Source: Rhodococcus sp. 1168 (GTDB taxonomy: Bacteria > Actinomycetota > Actinomycetes > Mycobacteriales > Mycobacteriaceae). From it: 64,000 bases of DNA. The translations under genes were made by a program, and so were the position numbers. The notes under the pieces are model-generated. The model was not told the origin of the DNA, did no database searches, and saw nothing but the letters and a program-made list of their open reading frames with translations. This document shows positions 15,788 through 25,152 of this stretch, one piece after another. Numbering within the stretch: the first letter of the stretch is position 1; each line of letters begins with the position of its first letter. The stretch lies in assembly GCF_002091955.1 (NCBI RefSeq), contig NZ_MKKY01000020.1:1-64000 (forward strand). Reading direction: 5' to 3'.

Positions 15788-16975
15788 TCAGGCGGGCACA
15801 CCGAGCGCCAGTACCGCCGCGTCGTCCTCGAGACCCGACCCGAAGCTGTCCAGCAAGGCTCGGATGTCTTCGATGATCGTCTCGGCGGTCGTCGGGGAAT
15901 GCGACCGCGCGAAGTCGAGTAGCGCACCGGTGTCGTCATATCGTTCGCGCCCGGTCCCGACACGCGCTTCCGTCAATCCGTCGGTGTAGAGCACGAGAGT
16001 GTCGCCCGGCCTCAGGGAGAATCGGGTCGAGACAAACCTGGCATTGGGAAGTATGCCGACCAATTGGCCACCTGTCGTCTCCAAGTAGCGTGCATTGCCG
16101 TCTGCGCGAAACAGGAGCGCCGGCGGATGTCCGCCGCCGGCCAACTCCACCTCGAAACCGTCGTCGGCGACCGTGAGGACGCCGAAAATCACGGTGCAGA
16201 ACTGCGGTTCGGTTGCGCGGAACTCCTGCTCGAGCACGGCATCGAGATTGTGCAACACGGCAATTGGGTCTCGGTCGTACACCGCAGCTGCGCGGAGCGT
16301 GTATCTCGTCAACGACGTCACCGCCGCCGCGCTCGCACCTTTTCCGCAGACGTCGCCGAGGAAGAAACCCCACTGGTCGACCGCGAGCGGAAAGAGGTCG
16401 TAGAAGTCACCACCGACATCCTCCGCCGACGCGTAGTGGTAGGAGGCCTTGGCATCCATTCCCGCGGGTGGAGACAACGAAGATGGCAGTAGCGATCGCT
16501 GTAATGTCTTTGCCAACACTTCGACTCGCGCTCGACTTTCCTCTGCACGTCTGCGCGCCTCGAGCAATTCACGCTCATAGGCCCGCCGATGGCGAGCGTC
16601 GAGGGCAGTGATCCGAATCAACACTGGTTCACCGGAATCGTCGGTCTTGACATTCGCAGTCAAGAACACCGGCAACCGGCCACCGCCCGCGGTGACGAGA
16701 TCTACAGTGACACCGTCGATGTGCCCGTTCAGGTGAAGAATCGGTGCAAAATGCGTCTCGTAGTGGATTCGACCGCCCGCGGTGAGCAGTTGCGTGAACG
16801 AGGTCCCGATCATCGAGTCCTGTTGATGCCCCAGCCATGTGGCGATCGTCGAATTCAACTTCGCGATGGTTCCATCCGGCCATAACGAGAGGTACCCGCA
16901 CGGCGCGTTCTCGTACAGATCGAGCAGACTTTCTTCGAGGGCATCGCCAGTGGCGGGTTCCTTCGATGCGCTCAC
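15788..16975 (-). CDS. PAS-domain PP2C (SpoIIE-type) serine phosphatase, RsbP-like
   Basis: A 395-aa regulator. A PAS domain (about residues 16-130, starting LLDLYENAPCGYLSLWPDG) is linked by a charged coiled coil (RRAYERELLEARRRAEESRARV) to a SpoIIE/PP2C domain (about 170-393). The metal-site motifs VGGDFYDLF and GDVCGKGASAA and GLEDDAAVLAL are intact. Its GTG overlaps the stop of the RsbQ-like hydrolase gene (GTGA). That arrangement matches B. subtilis rsbQ-rsbP, in which RsbQ activates RsbP through the PAS domain under energy stress. The likely substrate is the nearby STAS protein. Confidence 0.9.
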   Translation of the reverse strand: MSASKEPATGDALEESLLDLYENAPCGYLSLWPDGTIAKLNSTIATWLGHQQDSMIGTSFTQLLTAGGRIHYETHFAPILHLNGHIDGVTVDLVTAGGGRLPVFLTANVKTDDSGEPVLIRITALDARHRRAYERELLEARRRAEESRARVEVLAKTLQRSLLPSSLSPPAGMDAKASYHYASAEDVGGDFYDLFPLAVDQWGFFLGDVCGKGASAAAVTSLTRYTLRAAAVYDRDPIAVLHNLDAVLEQEFRATEPQFCTVIFGVLTVADDGFEVELAGGGHPPALLFRADGNARYLETTGGQLVGILPNARFVSTRFSLRPGDTLVLYTDGLTEARVGTGRERYDDTGALLDFARSHSPTTAETIIEDIRALLDSFGSGLEDDAAVLALGVPA

Positions 16976-17778
16976 GGCCGCGCCGCGAACCCTGCTATCG
17001 CGGCGGCCGTCAGTTCAGGAGCACTGACCTGTGGACAGTGTCCGCTCACGTCGAGTGTCTGCAATATGCTGCCGACCACGTTCTCTTGCACAAAACGACC
17101 GACTTCGGGCGGGGCGAGCGTGTCACGTGCACAGTCGACCACCAAAGTCGGCACGGTGACGCGCTCGAGGTCGGCACGATTGTCCGAAAGAAACGTCGCC
17201 ATCGCGAACACTCTGGCAGCCGCGGGATCAGTTCGGCAGAAGCTGTCCGTCAACTGCGCTTCGAGCTCGGGTCGATCGGGCGTACCCATGATGGTCGGAG
17301 CCATGACCGCTGACCAACCCAAGTAGTTGCTGTCCAGAGACTCGAGCAACTCATCGATGTCGGCCCTGGTGAATCCACCTCGGTAGTCGCCGTCGTCGAT
17401 ATAACACGGTGACGGCGTCAACAAGATCAGCTTCGCGAATCGCTCGGGCGCCTCGGCGACGGCCAAGACGCCGATCATCGACGCCACCGAATGGCCGACG
17501 AACACGACGTCACGTAGATCGAGTTCCTCTACGATGTCGAGCACGTCGCGAGCGTATTGTGCGAGGTCACCGTACTTTCCGGCGTCCCATGCGTGCGGGT
17601 CCGACCCACCTGCACCCACATGATCGAACAGAACCACCTTGAAGGAATCCACCAAGCGTTCGGTGACCGATCGCCACAAACTTTGATCGCAACCGAACCC
17701 GTGCGCAAGCATTATCACCGGACCGTCGTCTACTCCGACGATCGTCACATTGTTCTTTACGCGCGCGTTCACCAGCAC
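16972..17778 (-). CDS. rsbQ: RsbQ-like alpha/beta hydrolase
   Basis: With GTG at 17778 the product is 268 aa, close to RsbQ. It carries the RsbQ-specific segments MLAHGFGCDQSLW, VVLFDHVGAGGSD, and the nucleophile elbow FVGHSVASMIG. LLTPSPCYIDDGDYRGGFT, the acid VDCARD and the catalytic His in GHCPQVSAPEL complete the set. RsbQ belongs to the fold that gave rise to the plant receptors D14 and KAI2, and probably binds or cleaves a small hydrophobic ligand. The stop overlaps the PAS-PP2C start, so the two work as a pair. An ATG at 17865 would add 29 unconserved residues. Confidence 0.9.
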   Translation of the reverse strand: MLVNARVKNNVTIVGVDDGPVIMLAHGFGCDQSLWRSVTERLVDSFKVVLFDHVGAGGSDPHAWDAGKYGDLAQYARDVLDIVEELDLRDVVFVGHSVASMIGVLAVAEAPERFAKLILLTPSPCYIDDGDYRGGFTRADIDELLESLDSNYLGWSAVMAPTIMGTPDRPELEAQLTDSFCRTDPAAARVFAMATFLSDNRADLERVTVPTLVVDCARDTLAPPEVGRFVQENVVGSILQTLDVSGHCPQVSAPELTAAAIAGFAARP

Positions 17779-17875
17779 ATTCTGACACTGGGCCGCCGAG
17801 CAGTCGGGGGGCACCCTGGTTCTCGGACGAAGCAGGGCGGCCACTACCGAATGTTCACTGCGCAATCTCTTACGA

Positions 17876-18577
17876 TCACCGCCGCTGCGTGACTCGGCCC
17901 GCCAGTTCGGCGACGCCGATATTCCAATCCTGCGAAAGCTTGCTGAGTAGGTCGAACGCCTGGACCGCGTCGATGCCGTATCTTTCCATGATCACGCCTT
18001 TCGCCTGGCCGATGAGGTCACGCGAGGTCAGCGCGGACTGCATCTGATCCTCGTGTTGAGCGGCGATCAGCGCGACGGCAGCTTGCGTGGCCACCACCAA
18101 GCCGAGTTTTTCGCTGGCAGAATCGAACCCGTTCACCCTCTCGGAGTACAGATTCAGGGCCCCCAAATTGTCACGCCCGATGTAGAGCTGAAACACCAAC
18201 ATCGAACGCATCCCCAGTTCCCATGCCGCTGAGGCAAACTGCGGCCATCGACGTTCCGATCTCATGTCCACTACGCGTACCGTCCGCTGTTCCCACACGG
18301 CATCCAGGCAGGGGCCCTGCCCACATTGCTGTTGTAGGGAGCCGAGTCGACGCGGCAACTCACCCGTGGAGGCCCTCGACTCGACCGTGCGGCGTCCGGT
18401 AACCAGCGTTATTCCAGCGTGATCAGTACCTGGGACCATCCCGACTGCCATGGTGGTGATCGAGACCAGCGTGTCTTCGATACTCGCGTAGTTCTGCTGC
18501 AGGACACGCGCCATTTCCGACATCACTCGGCTCAGCGCGCTGTCGAGTGCTTGCTGATCGGATGACTCAAAACTCAT
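17876..18577 (-). CDS. GAF-ANTAR domain RNA-binding antiterminator
   Basis: A 233-aa two-domain regulator. The GAF domain covers about residues 35-165 (TDHAGITLVTGRRTVESRAST, GPCLDAVWEQRTVRVVDM). The ANTAR domain covers about 175-233 (LIGQAKGVIMERYGIDAVQAFDLL), the three-helix fold that binds paired RNA hairpins to prevent termination. ATG 18577 has a GGTGGGG upstream; GTG 18586 is the alternative. It lies 97 bases upstream of the RsbQ-like start, same strand, and may belong to the same stress-response group. Its RNA targets are unknown. Confidence 0.92.
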   Translation of the reverse strand: MSFESSDQQALDSALSRVMSEMARVLQQNYASIEDTLVSITTMAVGMVPGTDHAGITLVTGRRTVESRASTGELPRRLGSLQQQCGQGPCLDAVWEQRTVRVVDMRSERRWPQFASAAWELGMRSMLVFQLYIGRDNLGALNLYSERVNGFDSASEKLGLVVATQAAVALIAAQHEDQMQSALTSRDLIGQAKGVIMERYGIDAVQAFDLLSKLSQDWNIGVAELAGRVTQRR

Positions 18578-18689
18578 CGTCCCCACCCATCACCTGAACT
18601 TGCCTGGCGTGTCCGACCCTACTTCGCAATCCATCCCGATCCGGTCGACTCGGCAATGACGAGTGACTGAATGATACTTTCGCCCGTCC

Positions 18690-19481
18690 TCAGTCGTGCC
18701 AACCGACAGCGGCGAACGGAGCATTCGTCGTGATTCGGCCGACGATGCCCGCACGCGCGAAGTCCTTGGCCGTAGACACTGCTTCGAGAACACTCACGCC
18801 TTTGGCAAGCTCGGCGGTGATGGCGGCCGCGAAGACGCATCCTGCACCGGATACCCGCTCGTTCCCGATCTTCGGCGCCCGAAAGAAGGTGACGTCCTGG
18901 CCGTCGTAGAGCACGTCCACGGCGTCGTCACCGGGCAGACCGGTTCCACCTTTTACGACTACATATCGAGGACCCAGGTCGGCAATTCTCCTTGCCGCCT
19001 CGGCCAGATCTTCGGCAGTCTCGATAGCGTCCATCCCTGCCAGTGTTCGGGCTTCGAACAGGTTGGGAGTAACGACGGTGGCCAGCGGCAGTATGTCGGA
19101 ACGCAGCGCGGTGTCCGTATCCAGGGCAGCGCCCGGTTCCTGCCCCTTGCAGATCAGAACCGGATCGACGACGACGTGACGCCACGACTGTCTGCCCAGG
19201 GACTTCGCGACGGTCGCGACGGTCTCCGGCGTGCCCAGCATGCCGATTTTGACGACGTCGAGGTGGTGCGCCCCGGTTGCTGCTTCGATCTGATCGGCAA
19301 TGACCGAGCCTGCAATCGGAACGAATCGGTGCCCCCAACCCGACGCAGGATCGAACGACACGATGCAGGTAATGGTCCCGACGCCGTAGACACCGAGCTT
19401 CTCGAATGTTTTGAGATCGGCCTGCAGTCCGGCGCCACCGGTGGCTTCGGATCCTGCTATGACGAATGCGCGTGTCGACAT
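18690..19481 (-). CDS. Pyridoxine / hydroxymethylpyrimidine kinase (PdxK/ThiD family)
   Basis: A 263-aa ribokinase-fold enzyme. IAGSEATGGAGLQADLKTFEKLGVYG (about residues 8-33) is the ThiD/PdxK N-terminus. VLICKGQEPGAALDTDTALR, VTPNLFEARTLAG and the catalytic GAGCVFAAAITAELAKG (about 220-236) follow. The CKG motif is typical of the Bacillus-type PdxK (pyridoxal/pyridoxine kinase) branch, so salvage of vitamin B6 is more likely than thiamine synthesis, but the activities can overlap. No other cofactor gene is adjacent. Confidence 0.85.
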   Translation of the reverse strand: MSTRAFVIAGSEATGGAGLQADLKTFEKLGVYGVGTITCIVSFDPASGWGHRFVPIAGSVIADQIEAATGAHHLDVVKIGMLGTPETVATVAKSLGRQSWRHVVVDPVLICKGQEPGAALDTDTALRSDILPLATVVTPNLFEARTLAGMDAIETAEDLAEAARRIADLGPRYVVVKGGTGLPGDDAVDVLYDGQDVTFFRAPKIGNERVSGAGCVFAAAITAELAKGVSVLEAVSTAKDFARAGIVGRITTNAPFAAVGWHD

Positions 19482-19558
19482 GTACTTCTTTCTTTTGGTA
19501 TCCGGATTTCCACCAGCGTAATTCGACCTTGCCGGTACTGATCAACGCTGAGCTGGGA

Positions 19559-20866
19559 TCAGCGCTTGGCGGTGATCGCCGTGGTTGCCGCGACGATGCG
19601 CGTTCGACCGGCTTCGATGTCGATCGGGTCGCTGTCACTACCGCTGTAGGCGCGGTTCAGGGCCGCCAACTGACGCAGAACAGTTTCTCGGATATCGGAA
19701 TGCACTGTGGCGGTCCCGATGCGCTGACCCAACTCCGCAGCTGCAGTCACTGCAAGCGGATTACCGAGAGCGTAGTGACGCATGGCATCGAAGACTTGGT
19801 CGATCAAGTCCGTCGCCAACGCGCGAGTCACGGTAGCTCGATAATTCCCCGCACCGTCGACGCGTCCGAGAAGGGGTGCCGGCCGCGTGCTGAGCGGAAC
19901 CAGTCCAACGGCAAGTTCGGCGAGCGCGTTTCGGGCAGTGTAGGGGTCGTTGGTGCTCGGCGACATTGCCCGCACCGCCATCTCCGTCAGTTGCTGTACT
20001 GCGAACTGGATGTCTTGATTCGGGGTACGGGTGTCCCCTAGATCGAGTGCTGCCCTGACTGCATCGTCGACATCAGAATCCACGTCGCCACTCTTGGTGG
20101 CGATCGGCTCACCCGCGATCAGGTGGTCTCCGGGCCCGATGCGCAGTTCGATGACGCAGTCACCGGCGCGCGCCGCTGACACCAGCGCTTGTTCGTCGAC
20201 GCCGACCACGAACCCCGACGATTGCGCAAGCACATCCACCGAAGGTGAAGGACGAGTACGCGCGGCAACGGCATTGTCGGGCGGGGTCTCCGGGTACAAA
20301 GAATCGACCACCGCGACCAGCTCACCGCGAACCCGTGCAGAGAGCGTGGATACCTGAATCGAATTCGCAATATGGTGAATGAAATACACCAATACCGCGA
20401 CGTCGAGCACTGCCAATAGGACTGCGACATTGACGGCGATATCGGGAACGAAGGAGATCCCGTCGTTCGATTCGGAGCGGATCGAACGCAACACCATCAA
20501 TGCGTACAGGAACGTAGCGCCGAAAATTCCGAGCACGAACTGATTACCTCTGTCGGACATGAAATTTCGCACGAGCCTCGGACCATAGGTGGAACTAGCC
20601 GTCGCGAGTACCGAGATCGTGATGGAAAAAGATGTCGCAGCCACCGCCAGCATCGAGCCACCGATGGCACCGAGGATGTCACGGCTACCACTGGCTCCGA
20701 CCCGGTAGAGCAGAAAACCCCACGCGCCGAAATCGGTACCGTCGAGACGGCGGTCGAGCATGATCAAAAGTTGCGCCAGAACGAGGGCCACGATACCGAG
20801 GAGCGCGGGAAGAAACCAGAACGATTCACGCGCCCGGAGAAGCCGGACACGTAAAGCGCTCACCAC
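19559..20866 (-). CDS. DUF2254 membrane protein
   Basis: A 435-aa protein with about four N-terminal membrane helices (residues about 15-185), including the DUF2254 pattern AVAATSFSITISVLATASSTYGPRLVRNFM and VYFIHHIANSIQVSTL. A soluble C-terminal region of about 230 residues contains NDPYTARNALAELAVGLVPL. The role is unknown. Two consecutive GTG codons (20866, 20863) could start it, with GGTGAGAG upstream. It precedes pdxK on the same strand and follows the potassium-transport genes, with about 90-base gaps and no clear functional link. Confidence 0.88.
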   Translation of the reverse strand: MVSALRVRLLRARESFWFLPALLGIVALVLAQLLIMLDRRLDGTDFGAWGFLLYRVGASGSRDILGAIGGSMLAVAATSFSITISVLATASSTYGPRLVRNFMSDRGNQFVLGIFGATFLYALMVLRSIRSESNDGISFVPDIAVNVAVLLAVLDVAVLVYFIHHIANSIQVSTLSARVRGELVAVVDSLYPETPPDNAVAARTRPSPSVDVLAQSSGFVVGVDEQALVSAARAGDCVIELRIGPGDHLIAGEPIATKSGDVDSDVDDAVRAALDLGDTRTPNQDIQFAVQQLTEMAVRAMSPSTNDPYTARNALAELAVGLVPLSTRPAPLLGRVDGAGNYRATVTRALATDLIDQVFDAMRHYALGNPLAVTAAAELGQRIGTATVHSDIRETVLRQLAALNRAYSGSDSDPIDIEAGRTRIVAATTAITAKR

Positions 20867-20959
20867 GGACTCTCACCGGGAGAACTAGTTGTACTCATCT
20901 ACGACTCCTTCGATGCACGACACCTCTGCTGGACCGGCCCACAGTATGTCGGCCCATTT

Positions 20960-21625
20960 TTAGAGCAATTCACTGAATCGTTCGATGTCGCGGACCTTGC
21001 CCGAGACGATGATGGTATCCCCCGCAGCGACGATCGTGTCAGCGGCAGCGTAAGTGAAACCCTCGCCAGGTCGTTTGATTGCGACCACCGTCACCTTGTG
21101 CTTGGTACGAACAGCACTGTCACCCAACACCACTCCGATGACGAACTTCGGGGGCGAGGTCTTGGCCATCGCAAATTCGTCGTCGAACTCGATGTAGTCC
21201 ATCATTCGTCCACGAACGAGGTGCGCTACCCGCTTACCCATGTCGTGCTCGGGTCGCACCACGTGGTGGACACCGATCTGCGTCAAGATCTTTGCGTGCG
21301 CATTGGTGGTGGCTTTGGCCCAGATGTTGGTGACCGACAGATTGATCAGGGCCGACGCGGTGAGCAGACTGGCTTCGAGTTTCGAACCGATGCCGACCAC
21401 CGCGCGGTCGAACTCGTGCACCGAGAGCTGCCGAAGCGCCTCCTCGTCGGTGGTATCGGCAACGGCTGCGTGAGTCAGGCGATCCGACATCCGTTGTACG
21501 AGCGTTTCGTCGGAGTCGATTCCGAGAACTTCGGTACCTTGCGACATGAGCTCGAGTGCAAGGGAATTGCCGAATCGACCGAGCCCGAGGACGACGACCA
21601 CGTTGGAGGAAGGTTTCTTAACCAA
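20960..21625 (-). CDS. ktrA: Potassium uptake regulatory subunit KtrA (RCK domains)
   Basis: A 221-aa cytoplasmic gating subunit. The Rossmann motif VVLGLGRFGNSLA (about residues 10-22), the acidic end of beta-2 in GIDSDE and DTTDEEALRQL define RCK_N. The C-terminal TIIVSGKVRDIERFSELL belongs to RCK_C. The start is TTG at 21625: it has AGAAAGG seven bases upstream and overlaps the ktrB stop, and gives the usual KtrA length. The frame is open further upstream, but that is a shadow of ktrB. It binds nucleotides and controls the KtrB channel. Confidence 0.9.
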   Translation of the reverse strand: MVKKPSSNVVVVLGLGRFGNSLALELMSQGTEVLGIDSDETLVQRMSDRLTHAAVADTTDEEALRQLSVHEFDRAVVGIGSKLEASLLTASALINLSVTNIWAKATTNAHAKILTQIGVHHVVRPEHDMGKRVAHLVRGRMMDYIEFDDEFAMAKTSPPKFVIGVVLGDSAVRTKHKVTVVAIKRPGEGFTYAAADTIVAAGDTIIVSGKVRDIERFSELL

Positions 21626-23003
21626 TGAACGGCCTTTCTTCGGGGAGAGTGTAGCGGCGCCCACGATCACGCGCTGCAAGTGCACTGACCAAGGTGATCG
21701 ACCCGATTCGGCCGACGTACATGAGCAAAATCAGGACCAACTGTCCCCATGGCGGAAGCTGGCCGGTGATCCCGGTCGACAGCCCGACAGTCGCGGAAGC
21801 GGAGATGACCTCGAACAACAGCTCGTCGAGACCGAAAGGTGTCCCGGCCAAGAGGACTACGGTCGGAATCACCACCAGTGCGATACCGAACAATGCGACG
21901 GTCAAGGCCTGCCGCTGCACGCGTGTATTGATCTGTCGGTCGAAGGCCGTCACTGTCCTATCGCCACGGATTTCGGCGATGATGACGAACAACAGCACTG
22001 CGAACGTGGTGACCTTGATGCCGCCGGCCGTGCCGCCGCTTCCCCCACCGATGAACATCAGCACATCGGTGACGAGCAACGTTGCCTGGTCGGCCTCAGC
22101 CCAGTCGATGCTGTTCAGGCCCGCGGATCTCGACATGACCCCTTGGAAACTGCCGACCAGCACTTTGTCTGCGACTCCGAAGGGTGCCAGGGTCCGAGAC
22201 CATTCGAGTGCCAGTACCAGCGCCGGACCGACGATCAGAAGCACTCCGGTGACCGACAGCGTCAGTCGAGAATGCAGAGACCACCGACGCGGCAACTGTG
22301 ACCGACGGCGACGAATTTGCCGAATTACCTCGAACAGCACTGGAAAGCCCAGTCCTCCCAGCACGACGGCGACTATCAGGGGTAGACAAATCCAAGGGTC
22401 GGTGGCAAAGCTGATGATATTTCCCTGAAAGAGAACAAATCCAGCATTGTTGAATGCCGATATGGAATGAAAAACGCCCAGCCACACCGCTCGCAGCGGC
22501 GGTTCGTCGTATCCCAGCCAGAAACGAAGTCCAAGACCTCCTGCTATGACGGCTTCGATGATGAAGCTGGTGCGCACGACCCCGGTAACGACACTGCGGA
22601 TGTCGGTCTGTCCCGTTGCTCGCAATTCCACGGCCGTGTTCAGCCGACTCCGCAACCCGATTCGATCGGCGAGGATCAACCCCACCAACGAGGCCATGGT
22701 CATGATGCCGAGCCCGCCGAGCTGGATCAGCGCCAGAATGATGCCTTGTCCGAAACCCGACCACTGGGTCGGTGTATCCACCACGACGAGACCGGTAAGA
22801 CACATCGCCGACGTCGCGGTGAACAATGCCTGCAGCGGACTTGCGCCCGATCCTGGCTGGCTGGCCCAGGGGATGCTGAGAAGACCCGTCCCGACCGCGA
22901 TAGCAACCGCAAATCCCAGAGAAACGAAACGAACCGGAGTCAACTTCGCAGCGTCTACGAACCATCGACGCTTCTCAGGGGGGTCGTCGGCGGGGGGCGT
23001 CAC
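21618..23003 (-). CDS. ktrB: Potassium uptake membrane subunit KtrB/TrkH
   Basis: A 461-aa TrkH/KtrB-family potassium translocator with four pore-like repeats. Filter-region candidates are TATSAMCLTGLVVVDTPTQWS, HSISAFNNAGFVLF, VMSRSAGLNSIDW and SASATVGLSTGIT. Each has the conserved Gly of the family (TGL, NAGF, SAGL, VGLS). GTG start at 23003. It overlaps the downstream ktrA by 8 bases, which supports a coupled KtrAB system for potassium uptake and osmotic adaptation. Confidence 0.93.
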   Translation of the reverse strand: MTPPADDPPEKRRWFVDAAKLTPVRFVSLGFAVAIAVGTGLLSIPWASQPGSGASPLQALFTATSAMCLTGLVVVDTPTQWSGFGQGIILALIQLGGLGIMTMASLVGLILADRIGLRSRLNTAVELRATGQTDIRSVVTGVVRTSFIIEAVIAGGLGLRFWLGYDEPPLRAVWLGVFHSISAFNNAGFVLFQGNIISFATDPWICLPLIVAVVLGGLGFPVLFEVIRQIRRRRSQLPRRWSLHSRLTLSVTGVLLIVGPALVLALEWSRTLAPFGVADKVLVGSFQGVMSRSAGLNSIDWAEADQATLLVTDVLMFIGGGSGGTAGGIKVTTFAVLLFVIIAEIRGDRTVTAFDRQINTRVQRQALTVALFGIALVVIPTVVLLAGTPFGLDELLFEVISASATVGLSTGITGQLPPWGQLVLILLMYVGRIGSITLVSALAARDRGRRYTLPEERPFIG

Positions 23004-23026
23004 GCACTAGAGCCTAACCACGCCGT

Positions 23027-23094
23027 CGTGACTCTCGACCACAACGAGGGCCAACGATGTCCGGCGACCTTCACTTGCCCTGCCGAGAGTCACG
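23027..23094. repeat. Distant 11-base inverted repeat between ktrB and prpC
   Basis: CGTGACTCTCG at 23027-23037 and its exact reverse complement at 23084-23094, separated by 46 bases; the second arm overlaps the prpC stop codon. The long loop argues against a simple terminator. It might form a large hairpin at the 3' end of the prpDBC transcript. Confidence 0.4.
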
Positions 23095-24241
23095 CAACGA
23101 CAGCGCGCTGCGGCACCCCCGAGTATTCGCTCAGCGGTCGGATCAGTGCATTCGATGCGCCTTGTTCGATGATGTGGGCGGTCCAGCCGGTGATCCGGCT
23201 CATCACGAAAATCGGTGTGAAGACGTCGATGTCGAAGCCCATCAGGTAGTAGGCAGGGCCAGTCGGGAAGTCGAGGTTGGGCTTGATTCCGGTTGCGTCA
23301 CCCATGGTCTTCTCGAGGATGTCGTACATGCGGACCCACTTCTCGCCACCGGTGACAGCAGCTACATCACGGAACGCCGCATTCATCGTCGGGACGCGGG
23401 AGTCACCGTGCTTGTAGACACGGTGGCCGAATCCCATGACCTTGTCCTTCGCGGCGAGCTTGTTCTTCAGCCACGCTCCCGCGAGATCCGGGTCGTCGAT
23501 CCCGAGCATGTCTCGCATGACAGCCTCGTTCGCGCCACCGTGCAATGGCCCCTTCAACGCTCCGATGGCAGCGGTCACAGCACTGTAGATGTCCGACAGT
23601 GTCGAGGTGACGACCCTGGCTGCGAACGTGGACGCGTTGAAGCTGTGTTCCGCGTACAGAATCAGCGAGACTTCGAACGCTTCTACTATCGCCGGCTCAG
23701 GAACCTTCCCGAAACACATGTTCAGAAAGTTCTCGGCGAATCCGAGATGTGAATGCGGTGCAATCGGATCGAGGCCGTGGCGCCTGCGATGATCGGCAGC
23801 CACGATCGTCGGCAGTACCGCCGTCATCCGCAATGCCTTCTGAAGATTGGCCTGCGGACTGCTGTCGTCCTCGGCAGGGTCCTCGGCACCGAGGTAGCTG
23901 ATCGCTGTGCGGACGACATCCATCGGATGGCAGTTGTCGGGCATCTTCGTCACCAGGGACAACAGAGACCTGTCCGCCCGGCGCAGCGCTCGTTCACGTT
24001 GTGTGAACGACTCGAGTTGCTGCACCGAGGGGATCTCTCCGTTCCACAACAGGTATGCCACCTGTTCGAAACTGCAGTGCGCGGCCAGATCCTGAACGGC
24101 GTATCCGCGGTAGGTCAGCGAATTCGTCTCGGGCACAACCTTGGAGATCGCCGTGGTGTCGACGACGACACCGGCAAGACCCTTGTAGATCGCTGTGGGA
24201 AGGCCGGAGGCCGGTCGGGAATCAGGAATCGAATCGGTCAT
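23090..24241 (-). CDS. prpC: 2-methylcitrate synthase
   Basis: A 383-aa citrate-synthase-family enzyme condensing propionyl-CoA with oxaloacetate. Active-site regions are visible: LHGGANEAV (His about residue 233), VMGFGHRVYKHGDSRVP (His about 270) and LDFPTGPAYYLMGF (Asp about 325). The start KGLAGVVVDTTAISKV is characteristic of methylcitrate rather than citrate synthases. The ATG overlaps the prpB stop (ATGA). It is the last gene of prpDBC, divergent from prpR. Confidence 0.95.
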   Translation of the reverse strand: MTDSIPDSRPASGLPTAIYKGLAGVVVDTTAISKVVPETNSLTYRGYAVQDLAAHCSFEQVAYLLWNGEIPSVQQLESFTQRERALRRADRSLLSLVTKMPDNCHPMDVVRTAISYLGAEDPAEDDSSPQANLQKALRMTAVLPTIVAADHRRRHGLDPIAPHSHLGFAENFLNMCFGKVPEPAIVEAFEVSLILYAEHSFNASTFAARVVTSTLSDIYSAVTAAIGALKGPLHGGANEAVMRDMLGIDDPDLAGAWLKNKLAAKDKVMGFGHRVYKHGDSRVPTMNAAFRDVAAVTGGEKWVRMYDILEKTMGDATGIKPNLDFPTGPAYYLMGFDIDVFTPIFVMSRITGWTAHIIEQGASNALIRPLSEYSGVPQRAVVA

Positions 24242-25152
24242 GTCTGCGCTCCCAGACTGAAGTTGAAGATGCCGGTGTCGAACTCGTTGTACTTCTCGTA
24301 TTCGAGCAGCTCGTACAGTCGCGACCGCGTCTGCATCCGGTCGAGCAAGGCTTCCTGAGTACCTTTCGCGTGGATCTCTCGCAGACCGGACTCGATCGCA
24401 CCCATGGCAAGCCGCAGGGTGGTGACCGGGTAGATCACGGCGTTGTAACCGATATCTTGCAACGTCTGCGCCGGAATCAGATTCGACTTCCCGAACTCGG
24501 TCATGTTCGCGAGCAGCGGCGTCTGCACAGCTGCCCGGAAGTTGGTGAAGTCTTCCTCGGTGTGCAGAGCCTCGGTGAAGATCAGGTCGGCACCGGCGTC
24601 GGCATATGCTTTCGCGCGCTCGATCGCGGCATCGATGCCATCGATTCCCGCGGCATCGGTCCGAGCACAGATTACAAAATTTGGGTCACGACGAGCGGCG
24701 ACGACTGCACGAAGTCGTCGCACCATCTCCTCGGTCGGGATGATCGACTTACCGTCGAGGTGCCCACATCTCTTCGGGTTGACCTGGTCTTCGAGGTGAA
24801 GACCGGCGACGCCTGCGTCCTCGGCCGCTAGGACCGTGCGTGCCGCGGACATCGGCTCACCGAATCCGGTGTCGGCGTCGATGAAGACCGGAAGATCGGT
24901 GACGCCGGCAATCTGCGCACTGTGCGAAACAACCTCCGTCAAGGTGGTGAGCCCGATATCCGGCAGACCGAGTCCGGCCGAGAACGCGCCGCCCGATATG
25001 TACACACCCTCGAAACCGATTTCTTGAATCAGTTTGGCGGTCAACGGGTTGATCGCGCCGGGGAGCCGGGTGATCTTGTCCGATATCAGGCTCGCCCGGA
25101 ATGCGACGCGTTTGTCGACCGCCGGTGTCGACGCTGCGATCAAGCCCGCCAT
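24238..25152 (-). CDS. prpB: 2-methylisocitrate lyase
   Basis: A 304-aa isocitrate-lyase/PEP-mutase family TIM barrel that splits 2-methylisocitrate into succinate and pyruvate. Metal-binding DADTGFGE (about residues 88-95), the catalytic-cysteine loop NPKRCGHLDGK (about 124-134) and VYISGGAFSAG are present. Its ATG shares one base with the prpD stop (TGATG), and its stop overlaps prpC. Length is normal for the family. Confidence 0.95.
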   Translation of the reverse strand: MAGLIAASTPAVDKRVAFRASLISDKITRLPGAINPLTAKLIQEIGFEGVYISGGAFSAGLGLPDIGLTTLTEVVSHSAQIAGVTDLPVFIDADTGFGEPMSAARTVLAAEDAGVAGLHLEDQVNPKRCGHLDGKSIIPTEEMVRRLRAVVAARRDPNFVICARTDAAGIDGIDAAIERAKAYADAGADLIFTEALHTEEDFTNFRAAVQTPLLANMTEFGKSNLIPAQTLQDIGYNAVIYPVTTLRLAMGAIESGLREIHAKGTQEALLDRMQTRSRLYELLEYEKYNEFDTGIFNFSLGAQT

